From: Bacteroidales bacterium UBA5326
Lineage (GTDB): Bacteria > Bacteroidota > Bacteroidia > Bacteroidales > UBA932
NCBI GenBank assembly: GCA_002408205.1
Contig: DHQY01000003.1
Location: forward strand, 36,521-100,520
Reading direction: 5' to 3'
Length of the DNA: 64,000 nt
The position numbers were made by a program, and so were the translations under genes. The notes beneath the pieces are model-generated. The model was given only the letters and a program-made list of their open reading frames with translations. It did no database searches and was not told where the DNA came from. Positions 62,138-64,000 of this stretch are shown here, one piece after another. The stretch's first letter is position 1. Each line of letters opens with the position of its first letter.

Positions 62138-63736
62138 TTATTTATTGCCGGATTCCGGGGCGGTTCTCTGGGTCTGAGGTGTTCCCTGCATAGCTCCTTG
62201 TGGCGCTCCCTGAGGTGGTCCCTGCCTGCGGGCACCCGGTTGACGAGGGGTAGTGCCTGTTCCCGGAGTTCCTGCAGGTTGATCTTTTCCGGCGGAAGGT
62301 GCCGTTGCCCCGGGCTTAACGGCTCCGTCGGGTATGGTGACACCGTCGGGTAATTTGACCCCTTCCGGAAGTTTCATCCCCGGAGGCATTTGGCCGGGCA
62401 TTCCGTGCATCTTTTGCGGATGGGCTTTTTCTTCTAGAGCTTTCCTGGCGGCTTCTGCTTTTTCAATAATCCGTTGTTTGATAACAGGAATATATTCTTT
62501 TCCCTGAACTTTGAATTTTATTGCATTCTCGGGAAGAGACAGGTAGATTTCGTCCTCTTCTTTCAGACCCTGCTCTATTACGCGAAAATTCTCATTTGCG
62601 TCTCCGGCCACAACAATCTGACGAACCCCGGATGTTTTGTAAACATAGGTGATGCTGTCGGATTCGAAAACAGCTTCGGCAGGAACGAATACTGCAGAAT
62701 CAATAGAAGACGTAATAATTTGGTTGGAAGTAGTCATGGCAGGCCGCAGGATCTGGTCCTGACCGTCTACTTTTATTACTACCTCAAAAACCTTGGCGTC
62801 GGCATTTTTGAGCTGTTCCCCGATGTTAGACACTTCTTTTACTATTCCTGTATAACTCTTCTCCGGGAAGGCATCTACTCCAATACGGACTTTCTGCCCT
62901 TCCTTGATCTTTGAGATATCAATTTCGTTTACGTATGTCTTGGATAACATGGAACTCAGGTCGGGCAGTGTGGCAATCACCAGATCCCATCCGCTGATGG
63001 TGGATCCTATCCGGCGTTTGTCTCCGCTCCAGTCCCTGAAATAAATAACCATTCCGTCACTGGGTGCATATACAGTAAAGTCATTTAGGACAGCGCGCAG
63101 TTCATCCAACTGGCGTTTTTTTCTGTTCAGTTCTATGAGCACATCCTGAACCGAACCGCCGGCCTGGTCTATTTTCAGGGCATAATTTTTGACTGCCTGT
63201 TCGTAAGCGCGTTGAGCCTTTTCCAGTGTGTTCTGATATTGTCTTTGTGTTGCAGGCGGTTCGTAGATAGACTGTTCCACCGCGATCTTGGCTTCTTCGA
63301 TCGTAAAGAGCTGATTCTCCATATCATTTCTCAGAGCTCTTAGGGAAAGTGAAGTATCCAGCAGCGTGTTTTCGTACTTGGCCTGCAGTGCTTCGTACTC
63401 GTCCTCGAGGTCTTTCAAAGAGTTGTCGGCAGAGGTTTTGTCAAGCAGGGCCACGTAATCACCGGCTTTAACAACCGTCCCCTCAGGAATAAGATCCTGG
63501 ATCTTAACTTCGCTTATCCTGACGTTTCGGGCCCTTAGTCCGGCCGGCCCTTCAATTTTAATGTTGTTTTCAGCCTCAAGCTCTCCTGTTGTAGTAACAA
63601 TGATTTCAAATTTACCTTTTTGTGCCTTTACGGTCTGCGGGACATACCCGTTCTTTCCTCCGGTAGTGAGGATGATGATTAGGACAACAGCGGCCACGGC
63701 GACACTGCTCCAGATGATGATACGTTTCTTTTTCAT
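62138..63736 (-). CDS. Periplasmic efflux adaptor (HlyD/MacA-like)
   Basis: Membrane-fusion adaptor, 532 residues. An N-terminal membrane anchor (about 5-23) is followed by barrel-sandwich, coiled-coil hairpin (about 100-215, with LEDEYEALQAKYENTL and YQNTLEKAQRAYEQAVK) and beta-barrel domains (to about 400). The C-terminal 100 residues are low complexity: His/Met-rich (HPQKMHGMPGQMPPGMK), then repeats LPEGVKLPDGVTIPDG, then a Gly/Pro/Gln-rich tail. The gene heads the three-gene efflux operon. Confidence 0.9.
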   Translation of the reverse strand: MKKKRIIIWSSVAVAAVVLIIILTTGGKNGYVPQTVKAQKGKFEIIVTTTGELEAENNIKIEGPAGLRARNVRISEVKIQDLIPEGTVVKAGDYVALLDKTSADNSLKDLEDEYEALQAKYENTLLDTSLSLRALRNDMENQLFTIEEAKIAVEQSIYEPPATQRQYQNTLEKAQRAYEQAVKNYALKIDQAGGSVQDVLIELNRKKRQLDELRAVLNDFTVYAPSDGMVIYFRDWSGDKRRIGSTISGWDLVIATLPDLSSMLSKTYVNEIDISKIKEGQKVRIGVDAFPEKSYTGIVKEVSNIGEQLKNADAKVFEVVIKVDGQDQILRPAMTTSNQIITSSIDSAVFVPAEAVFESDSITYVYKTSGVRQIVVAGDANENFRVIEQGLKEEDEIYLSLPENAIKFKVQGKEYIPVIKQRIIEKAEAARKALEEKAHPQKMHGMPGQMPPGMKLPEGVKLPDGVTIPDGAVKPGATAPSAGKDQPAGTPGTGTTPRQPGARRQGPPQGAPQGAMQGTPQTQRTAPESGNK

Positions 63737-63781
63737 GTGATACTTAAATTCTGCTAAATGCGTTCACTTCCATTCGGGAAA

Positions 63782-63789
63782 CAAAAGTA
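63782..63789 (-). promoter_or_regulatory. Putative -7 element of the efflux operon
   Basis: TACTTTTG on the minus strand matches TAnnTTTG, 45 bases before the ATG at 63736. No -33 TTTG at the usual spacing. Confidence 0.5.
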
Positions 63790-63835
63790 AACATTTGATG
63801 GGAATGGTTGTAAATAGTTTAATACAATAAAAAAT

Positions 63836-63866
63836 TTTGAGGGCTGAAAATAAATATTTACCTTTG
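63836..63866 (+). promoter_or_regulatory. Promoter of tRNA-Phe
   Basis: TTTG (63836-63839) and TACCTTTG (63859-63866) are 19 bases apart, a perfect Bacteroidetes consensus pair, 17 bases before the tRNA 5' end. Confidence 0.75.
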
Positions 63867-63883
63867 CTGCCCCAATCAAAAAC

Positions 63884-63956
63884 GGTGCCATAGCTCAGTT
63901 GGTAGAGCAAAGGACTGAAAATCCTTGTGTCCCTGGTTCGATTCCCGGTGGCACCA
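63884..63956 (+). tRNA. tRNA-Phe (anticodon GAA)
   Basis: Acceptor stem GGTGCCA pairs with TGGCACC, discriminator A. The D loop is TAGCTCAGTTGGTAGAGC. The anticodon arm AAGGA-CTGAAAA-TCCTT has anticodon GAA. T arm CCTGGTTCGATTCCCGG. CCA is not encoded. A strong intrinsic terminator follows. Confidence 0.97.
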
Positions 63957-64000
63957 CAAATAAAAGGCTTGCGAAAATCGCAAGCCTTTTATTTGTGGTG
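63952..64000. repeat. Perfect palindrome with 23-base arms, reaching the window end
   Basis: Arms 63952-63974 and 63978-64000 are exact reverse complements around AAA. The inner part is a terminator (see next entry). The outer ten bases repeat the tRNA 3' end (CACCACAAAT) in inverted form. It may continue past the window. Confidence 0.85.
63962..63990. terminator. Bidirectional intrinsic terminator after tRNA-Phe
   Basis: A stem GGCTTGCGA/TCGCAAGCC with an AAA loop is flanked by AAAA and TTTT, giving an RNA hairpin with a U run in both directions. Confidence 0.85.

Noticed and set aside
1..64000. CRISPR arrays, insertion sequences, prophage, rRNA or a replication origin
   Set aside because: No regularly spaced long repeats, transposase, integrase, phage structural genes or rRNA sequence were seen, and no DnaA gene or box cluster stood out.

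Overview
The window is chromosomal DNA from a member of the Bacteroidota, most likely the order Bacteroidales; I cannot settle the family. The evidence is promoters with the Bacteroidetes -7 element TAnnTTTG (best example: tRNA-Phe, TTTG-N19-TACCTTTG), few recognisable Shine-Dalgarno sequences, a division and cell wall (dcw) cluster in the Bacteroidetes order without murF, an ExbB-ExbD-ExbD operon, a 5'-nucleotidase split into two genes, an RCK-type TrkA, and many lipoprotein signal peptides. Coding density is very high. No gap exceeds about 205 bases, and I saw no insertion sequence, prophage, CRISPR array or rRNA gene. This is core housekeeping DNA, not a genomic island.

Layout. 1-2292: 5' part of leuS, cut by the window edge. 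2496-4210: a tandem pair of AraC-type regulators, the first membrane-anchored. 4188-7065: trkA, a DUF2795 protein, a PduO-type cobalamin adenosyltransferase and an orphan MacB/LolD-type ABC ATPase. 7179-12657: folE, cca, a stand-alone HsdR-N nuclease domain, a small coiled-coil protein, holA, alr and tdk. 12669-21132: a long leftward run with the split 5'-nucleotidase, a NatAB-like ABC exporter, a helix-hairpin-helix protein, rsmI, a Pro/Glu-rich hypothetical protein, a TonB-like protein, udk and asnS. 21146-25466: ahcY, a LytTR regulator coupled to a LiaF-like protein, and a lipoprotein alkaline phosphatase. 25549-27815: exbB, an unknown membrane protein and two exbD genes, with tRNA-Ser(GGA) just upstream. 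28021-36082: ansA, tatD, dprA, queA, truB, rmlC, an MFS transporter and gltX, all leftward. 36084-51037: the dcw cluster mraZ-rsmH-ftsL-ftsI-murE-mraY-murD-ftsW-murG-murC-ftsQ-ftsA-ftsZ. 51163-59056: an M23 peptidase lipoprotein divergent from mraZ, then lptB, dnaX, an M16 peptidase, an O-methyltransferase, a transglutaminase-like lipoprotein and efp. 59105-63736: an adaptor-permease-TolC efflux operon. 63884-63956: tRNA-Phe(GAA), followed by a 23-base-arm perfect palindrome that reaches the last base.

How the parts fit. The dcw genes carry lipid II synthesis (murE, mraY, murD, murG, murC) and the divisome core (ftsL, ftsI, ftsW, ftsQ, ftsA, ftsZ). Most junctions overlap by 1-20 bases, which suggests one transcription unit with coupled translation. 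Upstream of mraZ, four TGGAA direct repeats lie exactly 10 bases apart next to a -7 element. This matches the geometry of E. coli MraZ boxes and is the most distinctive regulatory signal in the window. The array sits between mraZ and a divergent peptidoglycan hydrolase gene, so both could share control. The efflux operon at the right end has a MacB-type permease without its ATPase domain, and the orphan ATPase at 6352-7065 is a possible partner. The strongest leads are the MraZ-type array, the terminal palindrome, the AraC pair, the split efflux pump and the unknown membrane protein between exbB and exbD. I found no clearly new multi-gene defence or biosynthetic system.
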